NCBI GenBank assembly: GCA_021203285.1
Contig: JAJQBM010000268.1
Location: 1 to 11,275 of the forward strand
Source: Clostridiales bacterium
Lineage (GTDB): Bacteria > Bacillota > Clostridia > Lachnospirales > Lachnospiraceae
DNA length: 11,275 nucleotides
Direction: 5' to 3'
Shown here in pieces: positions 1 through 7,733 of this stretch; within the stretch, counting starts at the first letter, position 1, and the number at the start of each line of letters is the position of its first letter. The position numbers and the translations under genes were made by a program. The notes beneath the pieces are model-generated. The model made no database searches. It saw only the letters and a program-made list of their open reading frames with translations, and was not told the DNA's origin.

Positions 1-8
1 AAATGTAG

Positions 9-37
9 TTGACAAACCTTTGATGTATGTTTATAAT
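9..37 (+). promoter_or_regulatory. Consensus SigA-type promoter of rpmF
   Basis: A perfect -35 box TTGACA (9-14) and a perfect -10 box TATAAT (32-37) are separated by a 17-bp spacer, the ideal arrangement for the housekeeping sigma factor. Transcription should start near 44, giving a leader of about 35 nt before rpmF. Such a strong promoter fits a ribosomal protein gene. In relatives rpmF is often preceded by a DUF177 (YceD-like) gene. Only 8 bases lie upstream here, so that gene cannot be assessed. Confidence 0.9.
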
Positions 38-78
38 GGTCAAAGTGTGATTAAAACAAGCATTGGAGGTGGAATGCG

Positions 79-258
79 ATGTCGATTTGCCCGAAAAATA
101 AATCTTCCAAGGGGAGAAGAGATCAGAGAAGAGCGAACTGGAAGATGACAGCTCCGACTCTGGTAAAGTGCAGCAAATGCGGTGAGCTGATGGTTCCGCA
201 CAGAGTATGCAGGAACTGCGGCAGCTACAACAAAAAAGAGATCATTGCTGTGGACTAA
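79..258 (+). CDS. rpmF: 50S ribosomal protein L32
   Basis: This is the small zinc-ribbon protein of the large ribosomal subunit, 59 residues, the normal size for L32. The N-terminus MSICPKNKSSKGRRDQRRAN and the following WKMTAPTLVKC are typical of the clostridial form. Four cysteines (C31, C34, C44, C47) in two CxxC pairs form the zinc site, so this is the zinc-binding version. The start at 79 is set by GGAGGT at 65-70 (8-nt spacing) and by homology. An out-of-frame ATG at 74 lies closer to the ribosome binding site but opens only a 24-codon non-homologous frame. The gene has its own consensus promoter upstream and an intrinsic terminator downstream, so it is probably expressed largely as a single-gene transcript. 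Confidence 0.96.
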   Translation: MSICPKNKSSKGRRDQRRANWKMTAPTLVKCSKCGELMVPHRVCRNCGSYNKKEIIAVD

Positions 259-276
259 TATTGTTTAGGTATGAGA

Positions 277-311
277 GGGTCAGGGACTTAGTCCCCGACC
301 CTTTTTCTTTT
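277..311 (+). terminator. Intrinsic terminator after rpmF
   Basis: GGGTC (277-281) pairs with GACCC (297-301), and GGGAC (283-287) pairs with GTCCC (291-295). One A/C mismatch (282/296) separates the two halves, and the loop is TTA. The stem is followed at once by the T-rich run TTTTTCTTTT (302-311). It works in the + direction only, since the other strand has no U-tract. It ends just 6 nt before the nagB ribosome binding site, so any nagB transcription from the rpmF promoter must read through it. Confidence 0.9.
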
Positions 312-330
312 CACATCGGGAGGCGTATTT

Positions 331-1068
331 ATGAATTTTATCAAAGCGAAGGATTACGACGACATGAGCCGCAAGGCCGCAAATATCATCTCGGCGCAAA
401 TTATCATGAAACCGGCCTGCGTTCTGGGCATGGCCACGGGATCGACGCCCGTCGGGGCATACAGGCAGCTTGTCGATTGGTACCGGAAGGGCGATCTGGA
501 TTTTTCCAAGGTTTCCACGGTCAATCTGGACGAGTACCGCGGGATTTCGCGGGAGGATCCCCAGAGCTACTATTATTTTATGAACGAAAATCTGTTTGAC
601 CATATCAATATCGACAAGGCCAACACCTATCTGCCGGACGGGACGCAGATGGACAGTCAGAAGGCATGTGATGATTATAACGCCGTTATACAGTCCATGG
701 GCGGAGTGGATCTGCAGCTTCTCGGTCTGGGGCACAACGGGCACATCGGGTTTAACGAGCCGGGCATCGCCTTTGAAAAGCAGACGCACTGCGTGAACCT
801 GACAGAGCGGACGATCAAGGCCAATATGCGGTTCTTCCTCTCGGAGGAGGATGTGCCGCGGCAGGCGTATACGATGGGGATCAAGACGATCATGAGCGCC
901 CGCAAGATTCTTGTCGTGGTGTCGGGTGAGGAGAAAGCGCCGATTGTCCGGGAAGCATTTTTCGGTCCCATCACACCGTCCGTTCCGGCCTCCGTCCTCC
1001 AGCTTCACAACGATGTGGTGGTCGTGGCGGATGAGGCGGCGCTGTCCGAGTGCACAGGGCTGGTGTAG
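331..1068 (+). CDS. nagB: Glucosamine-6-phosphate deaminase
   Basis: This cytoplasmic enzyme converts glucosamine-6-phosphate to fructose-6-phosphate and ammonia, feeding amino sugars into glycolysis. The 245-residue length matches Firmicutes NagB. Visible motifs are the phosphate-binding LGMATGSTP (32-40), VNLDEY with catalytic Asp67 (64-69), and GLGHNGHIGFNEPG (132-145) with the ring-opening His138 and Glu143. Asn136 replaces the Asp of the E. coli enzyme, which I recall as usual in Bacillus-type NagB. TMGIKTIMSARKIL and the PASVLQLH segment near the C-terminus also fit. The start is supported by GGGAGG at 318-323 (7-nt spacing). No nagA or sugar transporter lies nearby. The gene sits between the rpmF terminator and plsX, with no recognisable promoter of its own. 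A paralogous sugar-phosphate isomerase/deaminase role is less likely given the intact NagB motifs. Confidence 0.93.
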   Translation: MNFIKAKDYDDMSRKAANIISAQIIMKPACVLGMATGSTPVGAYRQLVDWYRKGDLDFSKVSTVNLDEYRGISREDPQSYYYFMNENLFDHINIDKANTYLPDGTQMDSQKACDDYNAVIQSMGGVDLQLLGLGHNGHIGFNEPGIAFEKQTHCVNLTERTIKANMRFFLSEEDVPRQAYTMGIKTIMSARKILVVVSGEEKAPIVREAFFGPITPSVPASVLQLHNDVVVVADEAALSECTGLV

Positions 1069-1107
1069 CGCAGGGCGGCAGGCGGCGGGAAAAACGCCGG
1101 ATTGTGG

Positions 1108-1136
1108 TTGATTTATGGAAAATATTGATGTAGTAT
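1108..1136 (+). promoter_or_regulatory. Possible promoter of the plsX operon
   Basis: In the 92-nt gap between nagB and plsX, TTGATT (1108-1113, 4/6 match to consensus) is followed after 17 bp by TAGTAT (1131-1136, 4/6 match). The region is AT-rich compared with the flanking genes. The predicted start near 1143 would give a short leader before the plsX ribosome binding site. The boxes are imperfect. TATAGC (1134-1139) is an alternative -10, but with a poor 20-bp spacing. No FapR-like operator was recognised. Confidence 0.45.
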
Positions 1137-1166
1137 AGCTTTAAAAGAAGACACGGAGGGATGAGT

Positions 1167-2168
1167 ATGGCAGAGTTGGTCCGTATCGCGGTGGACGCCA
1201 TGGGAGGCGACAACGCGCCGGGAGAGATCGTAAAGGGCGCCGTAGAGAGCGTCAATTCCCGCGGAGATATCCGGTTGGTCCTGACCGGACGGGAGGAACT
1301 GCTCCGTGCTGAGCTGGGAAAGTATACCTACGACGCGGAGCGGATCGATGTGGTGCACTGCGAGGAGGTCATTGAGACGGCGGAGCACCCGGTTATGGCG
1401 ATTCGCGCAAAGAAACAGTCATCGATGGTAGTCGGCATGAATATGGTGAAACGGGGAGAGGCGGACGCGTTTGTCTCCGCGGGCAACTCCGGTGCACTTC
1501 TGGTCGGCGGCCAGGTGGTGGTCGGCCGGATCAAGGGCGTGGAACGTCCGGCGATGGCGCCGCTGATTCCGACGGAGAAGGGCGTAGCGCTGCTGGTAGA
1601 CGCCGGGGGGAATGTGGATGCCCGCCCGTCCCACCTTGTGCAGTTTGCCCAGATGGGTTCCGTTTATATGGAGAACGTGGTCGGCGTGGAGCATCCCAGA
1701 GTGGCCATCTTAAATATCGGCGCGGAGGAGGAGAAGGGCAACGCTCTGGTCAAGGAGACCTATCCTCTGCTGCGGGAATGTCCGGGGATTCACTTTACGG
1801 GCAGCATCGAGGCCAGAGAGATTCCTCATGGCGGGGCGGATGTGATTGTCTGCGATGCCTTTGCCGGGAACATTGTCCTGAAGCTGTATGAGGGCGTGGC
1901 GTCGACGCTCATCTCAAAGGTAAAGGAGGGGCTGATGTCGTCCCTTCGGTCCAAGATCGGCGCGCTTCTGATCAAGCCCGCGCTAAAGAAGACATTAAAG
2001 GAGTTTGACGCTTCCCAGTACGGCGGGGCGCCGCTTCTGGGCTGCAGGGGGCTTGTGGTGAAGATGCACGGGAGCTCGACGGCCGTCGAGGTGAAAAATG
2101 CCATTCTCCAGTGCGTGCTGTTCAAGCAGCAGGGCATCAATGAGAAAATAATGGAGCATATCGGATAG
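1167..2168 (+). CDS. plsX: Phosphate acyltransferase PlsX
   Basis: PlsX is a peripheral membrane enzyme that transfers the acyl chain from acyl-ACP to inorganic phosphate. The acyl phosphate it makes is used by PlsY to start phospholipid synthesis. The 333-residue length is typical. The N-terminal RIAVDAMGGDNAP motif is diagnostic, as are SAGNSGALLVGG in the middle and DVIVCDAFAGNIVLKLYEG in the second half. I chose the ATG at 1167 because GGAGGG (1155-1160) lies 6 nt before it. The in-frame ATG at 1161 abuts the ribosome binding site and would add only Met-Ser. The gene for its substrate carrier, acpP, follows after 51 nt, the usual arrangement, and the two are probably cotranscribed. Confidence 0.96.
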   Translation: MAELVRIAVDAMGGDNAPGEIVKGAVESVNSRGDIRLVLTGREELLRAELGKYTYDAERIDVVHCEEVIETAEHPVMAIRAKKQSSMVVGMNMVKRGEADAFVSAGNSGALLVGGQVVVGRIKGVERPAMAPLIPTEKGVALLVDAGGNVDARPSHLVQFAQMGSVYMENVVGVEHPRVAILNIGAEEEKGNALVKETYPLLRECPGIHFTGSIEAREIPHGGADVIVCDAFAGNIVLKLYEGVASTLISKVKEGLMSSLRSKIGALLIKPALKKTLKEFDASQYGGAPLLGCRGLVVKMHGSSTAVEVKNAILQCVLFKQQGINEKIMEHIG

Positions 2169-2219
2169 AAGCGAACTTCGTTTATAGAGAAATACGACAG
2201 GAAAGGAGGGACAAATGGC

Positions 2220-2447
2220 ATGGAATTCGAGAAGATTCAGACGATTATAGCAGGAGTGCTGGATGTGGAAGCGGATGATATCACAGAGGAGACGACGTTT
2301 GAAGAGCTTGACGCTGATTCTCTGGATTTGTTCCAGATTATCACCGAGCTGGAGGAAGAGTTCGGCATCGAGATTTCTGCGGAAGAGGCGGATCAGATCC
2401 GGACGGTCGGCGACGCGGTCCAGCAGATCCGGAACAGTTCTCTGTAA
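2220..2447 (+). CDS. acpP: Acyl carrier protein
   Basis: This is a 75-residue, very acidic protein with the DSL motif at 33-35. Ser34 would carry the 4'-phosphopantetheine arm that holds growing fatty acyl chains and delivers them to PlsX. The flanking helix II sequence LDLFQIITELEEEFGIEI is typical of type II fatty acid synthase ACPs. Its position between plsX and rnc identifies it as the primary ACP rather than a secondary-metabolite carrier. The ribosome binding site AGGAGG (2204-2209) serves the ATG at 2220 with 10-nt spacing. An out-of-frame ATG at 2215 lies nearer to it and opens an 11-codon frame ending at 2250. Downstream, an 85-nt gap holds a strong hairpin without a U-tract. Confidence 0.96.
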   Translation: MEFEKIQTIIAGVLDVEADDITEETTFEELDADSLDLFQIITELEEEFGIEISAEEADQIRTVGDAVQQIRNSSL

Positions 2448-2474
2448 GGGAATGGATGATAGGTACGGTGAACA

Positions 2475-2504
2475 CGGGGCTGCTGTACGGATACAGCAGC
2501 CCTG
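2475..2504 (+). promoter_or_regulatory. Stable RNA hairpin between acpP and rnc, not a terminator
   Basis: GGGCTGCTGTA (2477-2487) pairs perfectly with TACAGCAGCCC (2492-2502) around the loop CGGA. A G-T wobble and a C-G pair (2475-2476 with 2503-2504) extend the stem to 13 bp. The bases after it, AATTATGAAG, contain no U-tract, so intrinsic termination is unlikely. It begins 28 nt after the acpP stop and ends 28 nt before the rnc start. Plausible roles are a 3'-end stabiliser giving acpP more mRNA than rnc, or a processing site in the operon. It is close to the gene for RNase III, which controls its own mRNA through upstream stem-loops in E. coli. The structure is seen directly; the role is inferred. 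Confidence 0.65.
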
Positions 2505-2531
2505 AATTATGAAGCAAAGAGGATAACACAG

Positions 2532-3236
2532 ATGGAAAAAATGCGGGAATTTCAGGACCTCATCGGATATCATTTCCGGAATGAGGGACTGCTGCGGCAG
2601 GCACTGACGCACAGCTCCTATGCCAATGAGCATCATATGAAAAAAACATACAACAATGAGCGTCTGGAGTTCCTCGGCGACGCGGTGCTGGAGATTGTCA
2701 CCAGCGAGCATTTGTTTCAGAGCCATCCGGACTGGGCGGAGGGGGAGCTGACCCGTGTCCGCGCGAGCATTGTCTGCGAGCAGACACTGGCGTTCTGCAC
2801 CGGGGCGATCCGTCTGGGGGATTATCTTTTTATGGGGAAGGGCGAGGAGCACACCGGCGGCCGGAAGCGCAAGTCGATTCTCTCGGACGCGTTCGAGGCG
2901 GTCATCGGCGCGGTTTATCTGGATGGCGGGTTTGCCGGAGCGAAGGCGTTTATCACCCGGTTTGTGCTGAAGGATCTGGAGCACATGCAGCTTTTTTATG
3001 ACAGCAAGACGATTCTGCAGGAGATTCTGCAGAATGATGGTCTGGGCACGCTGGAATATGTGCTTCTGGAGGAGCTGGGGCCGGATCACAACAAGACCTA
3101 TCGGATCGAGGCCCGCGTCGGCGGGGAGCCGATGGGGTGCGGCGAGGGGCCGACGAAGAAGGCGGCGCAGCAGGAGGCGGCATACCGGACGATCCTGCGG
3201 CTGAAAGGAGGGTCCTATGTACCTGAAGTCCATTGA
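2532..3236 (+). CDS. rnc: Ribonuclease III
   Basis: This double-strand-specific endoribonuclease matures rRNA precursors and cleaves structured mRNAs. The 234-residue protein has the usual two parts. The catalytic domain (about 1-150) contains the signature NERLEFLGDAVL (42-53) with metal ligands Glu43 and Asp50, and SDAFEAVIGAVYLDGG (118-133) with Asp119 and Glu122. A double-stranded RNA-binding domain follows (about 158-225) with HNKTYRIEARV and the RNA-contacting GEGPTKKAAQQEA segment. The start at 2532 has AGAGGA at 2518-2523 (8-nt spacing). The ATG at 2541 is too distant from it. The last 20 nt overlap the start of smc, implying coupled translation. The hairpin just upstream could be a substrate for autoregulation. 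Confidence 0.96.
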   Translation: MEKMREFQDLIGYHFRNEGLLRQALTHSSYANEHHMKKTYNNERLEFLGDAVLEIVTSEHLFQSHPDWAEGELTRVRASIVCEQTLAFCTGAIRLGDYLFMGKGEEHTGGRKRKSILSDAFEAVIGAVYLDGGFAGAKAFITRFVLKDLEHMQLFYDSKTILQEILQNDGLGTLEYVLLEELGPDHNKTYRIEARVGGEPMGCGEGPTKKAAQQEAAYRTILRLKGGSYVPEVH

Positions 3237-6200
3237 GATACAGGGGTTTAAATCCTTTGCGAACCGGATTGTTCTGGAGTTCCACAACGGGATCACTGGC
3301 ATCGTGGGTCCGAACGGCAGCGGAAAGAGCAACGTGGCCGATGCGGTGCGGTGGGTGCTTGGCGAGCAGAAGGTAAAGCAGCTCCGCAGCTCCAGCATGC
3401 AGGATGTGATTTTTGCCGGGACGGAGAATCGCAAGCCGGTGAGCTTTGCCTATGTGGCGATCACGCTGGACAATTCCGACCACTACCTGCCGTTGGATTA
3501 TTCGGAGGTGACGGTCGCGCGGCGGGTTTACCGTTCGGGGGAGAGCGAGTACCTCTTAAACGGGACGGCCTGCCGGTTAAAAGATATCAACGAGATGTTC
3601 TATGACACGGGCATCGGCAAGGAAGGTTACTCCATCATCGGCCAGGGGCAGATTGACCGGATCTTGAGCGGCAAGCCGGAGGAACGGCGGGAGCTCTTCG
3701 ATGAGACGGCGGGCATTGTGAAGTTTAAGCGCCGCAAGCAGATGACCGTGAAAAAGCTGGAGACTGAGCAGCAGAATATGGTGCGCATCACGGATATCCT
3801 GACGGAGCTGGAGCGGCAGGTCGGCCCGCTGGAGCGCCAGTCGGAGCATGCGCGCATTTATTTAAAAAAAAAGGACGAGCTGAAGGTCTGCGAGGTGAAT
3901 CTTTTCCTCTCCGAGATGGACCGCGTGGAGCGGGAGGAGGCGTCCGTCCGGGAGAAGTATGAGATCGCGGACGGGCAGCAGACGGCCGCCTCGGCGGAGT
4001 TTGAGCAGACACGGCTCCGGTATGAGGAGCTGGACGCAAAAATACAGAAAAACGATGCGCGGATTGCGCTTCTGACCGGACAGATCAGCGAAACTGATGT
4101 GGAGCGGGAGAAGCTGGAGGGCCGGATCAATGGCCTGCGGGAGCAGATCCGGACGATCGAGCAGAGCGAGTCGCATGTCCGGGAGCGGCTGGACGCACTG
4201 GAGGAGGAGATCGACCGCCGCCAGCAGACCGGGCAGCGCTACAGCGATGAGAAGGCGGAGACGGACCGTCAGATCGCGGAGGCGGAGGCCCAAAAGCGAA
4301 AGCTGGAGGCCGGACTGGAGCAGCTTCAGGAGAAGGCGGCGCAGGCCGGTGAGAAAATCGAGGCCGGACAGCAGGAGATTCTCGCCCTTTTGGACGCGAG
4401 GACTTCCATCGAGGGCGGCCAGCAGCGTTTTAATACGATCATCGAGCAGGCGGACATCCGCAGGGCGCAGTTAAACAGCCAGCTTCTGGCGCAGCAGAGC
4501 ACCGGCACGGATGTCGCGGGGCAGCTCGAGAGCCGGGAGGACGCCTTAAACCAGTTAAATGAGAAAATCCTCGACATGGAGAAGCAGAAGATCGGGGTGG
4601 ATCAGAAGCGGCGGAAGTGGCGGCAGCAGGCGGAGGAGCTGGAGAAGGAGTTCGACAGCCTCCGGCAGCAGGCGATGCGGGAGACTTCCCGTCTGGAGAC
4701 ATTGAAAAACATCGCGGAGCGCTACGACGGATACGGGAACAGCATCCGCCGGGTCATGGAGCGGAAGGCGGATACGCCGGGCATCCACGGCGTGGTGGCC
4801 GACCTGATCCGTGTGGACAAGCGGTATGAGACCGCGATCGAGACTGCTTTAGGCGGCAGTATCCAGAATATTGTGACAGACAACGAGGATACGGCGAAGC
4901 GGATGATCGCGTGGTTAAAAGAGAAACGATACGGGCGGGCGACCTTCCTCCCGCTGACCAGTGTGTCGGCGCCGGAGTCGGTTCCGGCCAGAAAAGCCCT
5001 CCATGAGCAGGGCGCCATTGGCATGGCGGATACGCTGGTGAAGACGGAGGAGCGCTACCGGCAGGTGGCGGGCTATTTGCTTGGAAGGGTGCTGGTGGCG
5101 GACACGATCGATCACGCCATCGCGATTGAGCGGAAATACCACTATTCCCTCCGCATTGTGACGTTGGAGGGCGAGTCGCTCATGCCGGGTGGCTCCATGA
5201 CCGGCGGCGCGTTTAAAAACAGCAGCAACCTCCTGGGGCGCAGCCGTGAGATCGCGGCGCTGGAGCGTCAGATCCGGGAGCATAAGGAGCAGTCAAAGAA
5301 GGTGCAGGAGCGTCTGGAGGATGTCCGGACGGCGGATGCGCTGTTGAAGGATGATTTTGACGAGCTGGTGACGACACTGCAGGATTTCTACATCCGGCAG
5401 AACACGCTGCAGGTGGAGGTGGAGCATCTCAGGGAGGAGCAGGCGCAGCAGGAGGCGTTCTACGAGAATATCCGCGGCGAGCTTCAGAAGCTGGACGATG
5501 AGAAGAGTGAAGCGGAGCTGGACAAGCAGCAGGTTCTCCTTCAGGTGGAGCATTCCCACAGGCGCGAAGCGGACATTACCGCTCAGAACGAGGCGCTGGC
5601 GGGAGAGCTGGAAGCGCTGAACAAGGAGGCGGAGGCGAAGCAGGCGGAGATTTCGGCCGTCACCGTTGCCATCGCGCAGCTTGTCCAGAAATCCGATTTT
5701 TCCAGAGAAAACATTCAGCGCGTGGCGGAGGAGATACTTGGACTTCACCAGACGCAGCAGGAGGTTCTCCTGAATGCCTCCAACAGCGGGCAGGAGATCG
5801 AGAAACGGCAGCAGGAGATTGAGGAGCTGACCGAAAGCTGCGGGGAGACCGCGAAGCGGCGGGAGACGCTGTGCGCGGATCTAGAGCAGTGTACATCCGG
5901 GAAGGAAGAGATGGCGCGGGAGCACAAGGAATTTTTCGAGAAGCGGGAGGCGCTCTCGCAGGAGCTGTCCCAACTGGATAAGGAGCTTTTCCGCCTGAAC
6001 GATCAGCGGGAGAAGCTGGAGCACACCAGAGAATCCCAGACCGAATATATGTGGCAGGAGTACGAGCTGACGCGCCACGAGGCGATGAAGCTGCGCTCCG
6101 ATGACCTTCCGGGCGCGGCCGAGCTGAAAAAACAGATTTCCGCGGTAAAGGAGGAGATCCGGAAGCTCGGCAATGTCAATGTCAATGCGATCGAGGAATA

Positions 6201-6783
6201 CCGTTCCGTCTCGGAGCGCTATACCTTCCTCAAGGGACAGTACGAGGATCTGCAGCAGGCGGAGAAGACGCTGGAGGGCATCATCGCGGAGCTGGATGAG
6301 GGAATGAAAAAACAGTTCGCGGAGAAGTTCGCGGATATCCAGAGGGAGTTTGACCGGACGTTTAAGGAGCTTTTCGGCGGGGGAAAGGGAACGCTGGAGC
6401 TGGCGATGGCCGAGGATCAGGATATTCTGGACTGCGGCATCCGCATCATCGCTCAGCCGCCGGGCAAGAAGCTGCAGAACATGATGCAGCTCTCCGGCGG
6501 GGAGAAGGCGCTGACGGCGATCGCCCTGCTTTTCGCGATACAGAATCTGAAACCGTCGCCGTTCTGTCTGCTGGACGAGATCGAGGCGGCGCTGGACGAT
6601 CCGAATGTGGAGCGGTACGCCCGGTATCTGCATAAGCTGACGCAGCATACGCAGTTTATCATTATCACGCACCGGCGCGGGACGATGATCGCCGCGGACC
6701 GGCTGTACGGAATCACGATGCAGGAGAAGGGCGTGTCGGCGCTGGTGTCGGCGAACCTGATCGAGAGTGAGCTGGATGCCTGA
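3217..6783 (+). CDS. smc: Chromosome segregation protein SMC
   Basis: This is the ATPase core of bacterial condensin, acting with ScpA and ScpB (not in this window) to compact and separate chromosomes. The 1188 residues match the B. subtilis protein (about 1186). The N-terminal head carries Walker A GPNGSGKSN (31-39). A long Glu/Gln/Arg-rich coiled coil (about 165-515) follows, then a hinge at about 522-675 starting with GIHGVVADLIRVDKRYETA and including GGSMTGGAF. The returning coil (about 680-1000) leads to the C-terminal head with signature LSGGEKAL (1092-1099) and Walker B LLDEIEAALDD (1118-1128), catalytic Glu1121. The ribosome binding site AAAGGAGGG (3204-3212) lies inside rnc, with which smc overlaps by 20 nt. 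A run of nine A (3864-3872) at codons 216-219 contains the slippery heptamer A AAA AAG in the reading frame. Confidence 0.97.
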   Translation: MYLKSIEIQGFKSFANRIVLEFHNGITGIVGPNGSGKSNVADAVRWVLGEQKVKQLRSSSMQDVIFAGTENRKPVSFAYVAITLDNSDHYLPLDYSEVTVARRVYRSGESEYLLNGTACRLKDINEMFYDTGIGKEGYSIIGQGQIDRILSGKPEERRELFDETAGIVKFKRRKQMTVKKLETEQQNMVRITDILTELERQVGPLERQSEHARIYLKKKDELKVCEVNLFLSEMDRVEREEASVREKYEIADGQQTAASAEFEQTRLRYEELDAKIQKNDARIALLTGQISETDVEREKLEGRINGLREQIRTIEQSESHVRERLDALEEEIDRRQQTGQRYSDEKAETDRQIAEAEAQKRKLEAGLEQLQEKAAQAGEKIEAGQQEILALLDARTSIEGGQQRFNTIIEQADIRRAQLNSQLLAQQSTGTDVAGQLESREDALNQLNEKILDMEKQKIGVDQKRRKWRQQAEELEKEFDSLRQQAMRETSRLETLKNIAERYDGYGNSIRRVMERKADTPGIHGVVADLIRVDKRYETAIETALGGSIQNIVTDNEDTAKRMIAWLKEKRYGRATFLPLTSVSAPESVPARKALHEQGAIGMADTLVKTEERYRQVAGYLLGRVLVADTIDHAIAIERKYHYSLRIVTLEGESLMPGGSMTGGAFKNSSNLLGRSREIAALERQIREHKEQSKKVQERLEDVRTADALLKDDFDELVTTLQDFYIRQNTLQVEVEHLREEQAQQEAFYENIRGELQKLDDEKSEAELDKQQVLLQVEHSHRREADITAQNEALAGELEALNKEAEAKQAEISAVTVAIAQLVQKSDFSRENIQRVAEEILGLHQTQQEVLLNASNSGQEIEKRQQEIEELTESCGETAKRRETLCADLEQCTSGKEEMAREHKEFFEKREALSQELSQLDKELFRLNDQREKLEHTRESQTEYMWQEYELTRHEAMKLRSDDLPGAAELKKQISAVKEEIRKLGNVNVNAIEEYRSVSERYTFLKGQYEDLQQAEKTLEGIIAELDEGMKKQFAEKFADIQREFDRTFKELFGGGKGTLELAMAEDQDILDCGIRIIAQPPGKKLQNMMQLSGGEKALTAIALLFAIQNLKPSPFCLLDEIEAALDDPNVERYARYLHKLTQHTQFIIITHRRGTMIAADRLYGITMQEKGVSALVSANLIESELDA

Positions 6784-6800
6784 GTTGAAAGGAGGATGCG

Positions 6801-7733
6801 ATGAGCGAAGAGAAAAAGGGATTCTTCCGGCGGCTGGTCAACGGCCTGACGAAGACGAGAAATAATATTGTCTCCGGGATCGACTCGGTGTTTAAGGGAT
6901 TTTCCCATATCGACGAGGATTTTTATGAGGAGATCGAGGAGATCCTTGTGATGGGCGATCTCGGCGTCCGCGCGACGGAGGAGATCATAGAGAACCTGAA
7001 GGAAAAGGTGAAGGAGCAGCACATTAAGGAGCCGGAGGCGTGCAAGGAGCTGCTGATCGAGAGCATCAAGGAGCAGATGCAGATCGGGGAGGCGGCGTAC
7101 CGCTTTGAGAGTGAGAAGTCCGTGGTGCTGGTGATCGGCGTGAACGGCGTCGGCAAGACGACGACGATCGGCAAGCTGGCCTCGAAGCTGAAGGCACAGG
7201 GGCGGAAGGTGATTCTCGGTGCGGCGGACACGTTCCGCGCGGCGGCCGGGGAGCAGCTTACGGAGTGGGCGCACCGGGCCGGTGTGGAGATCGTCGGCGG
7301 GCAGGAGGGGTCCGACCCCGCGGCGGTGGTCTATGACGCGGTTCAGGCGGCGAAGGCGCGAAATGCGGATGTTCTTCTGATCGATACGGCCGGACGCCTT
7401 CATAATAAGAAGAATCTGATGGAAGAGTTAAAAAAGATCAACCGCATTCTGGAGCGGGAATATCCGGACGCGTTCCGCGAGACGCTGGTGGTTCTGGACG
7501 CGACGACCGGACAGAATGCCTTAAATCAGGCGAAGCAGTTCTCGGAGGCGGCCCAGATTACCGGCATTGTGCTGACCAAGATGGACGGGACGGCCAAGGG
7601 CGGCATCGCGGTGGCGATCCAGTCGGAGCTGGGGATCCCGGTAAAATACATCGGGGTCGGGGAGACCATCGAGGATTTGCAGAAGTTTGACGCGGATGAG
7701 TTTGTGGACGCACTGTTCCATACAAATGAGTGA
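6801..7733 (+). CDS. ftsY: Signal recognition particle receptor FtsY
   Basis: FtsY is a membrane-associated GTPase that receives SRP-ribosome complexes and hands nascent membrane proteins to the Sec translocon. The 310 residues comprise a helical N domain (about 20-100) and a GTPase G domain with G1 GVNGVGKTTT (113-122), DTFRAAA (143-149), G3 DTAGR (195-199), G4 TKMDG (259-263) and the closing GVGETIEDLQKFDADEFVDALF (285-306). The long acidic A domain of E. coli FtsY is absent, as in many Firmicutes. The basic N-terminal stretch EKKGFFRRLVNGLTKTR may serve in membrane binding. DTFRAAAGEQL fits FtsY rather than Ffh, and there is no methionine-rich M domain. It follows smc after 17 nt with AAAGGAGG (6788-6795, 5-nt spacing). 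The ylxM-ffh pair often found next in Firmicutes is not here. Confidence 0.96.
   Translation: MSEEKKGFFRRLVNGLTKTRNNIVSGIDSVFKGFSHIDEDFYEEIEEILVMGDLGVRATEEIIENLKEKVKEQHIKEPEACKELLIESIKEQMQIGEAAYRFESEKSVVLVIGVNGVGKTTTIGKLASKLKAQGRKVILGAADTFRAAAGEQLTEWAHRAGVEIVGGQEGSDPAAVVYDAVQAAKARNADVLLIDTAGRLHNKKNLMEELKKINRILEREYPDAFRETLVVLDATTGQNALNQAKQFSEAAQITGIVLTKMDGTAKGGIAVAIQSELGIPVKYIGVGETIEDLQKFDADEFVDALFHTNE

Noticed and set aside
207..599. A 130-codon + strand open frame crossing the rpmF end, the terminator and nagB
   Set aside because: It runs through a clear terminator and is out of frame with both rpmF and nagB, which have strong homology.
1083..1099. Small hairpin CGGCG/CGCCG after nagB as a terminator
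   Set aside because: The stem has only 5 bp, the loop is seven bases and no T-run follows, so termination is doubtful.
1995..3434. A 479-codon open frame on the minus strand across plsX, acpP, rnc and smc
   Set aside because: It is antisense to four genes with unmistakable family motifs. Its translation is Arg/Leu/Pro-rich with no recognisable domain, as expected for a shadow frame in GC-rich coding DNA.
6172..6188. Short tandem repeat CAATGT in smc
   Set aside because: It encodes Asn-Val-Asn-Val-Asn in a conserved part of SMC and is explained by the protein sequence.
6453..7403. A 316-codon minus-strand open frame under smc and ftsY
   Set aside because: It overlaps the SMC signature and Walker B region and the FtsY GTPase motifs, has no ribosome binding site I can support and no recognisable domain.
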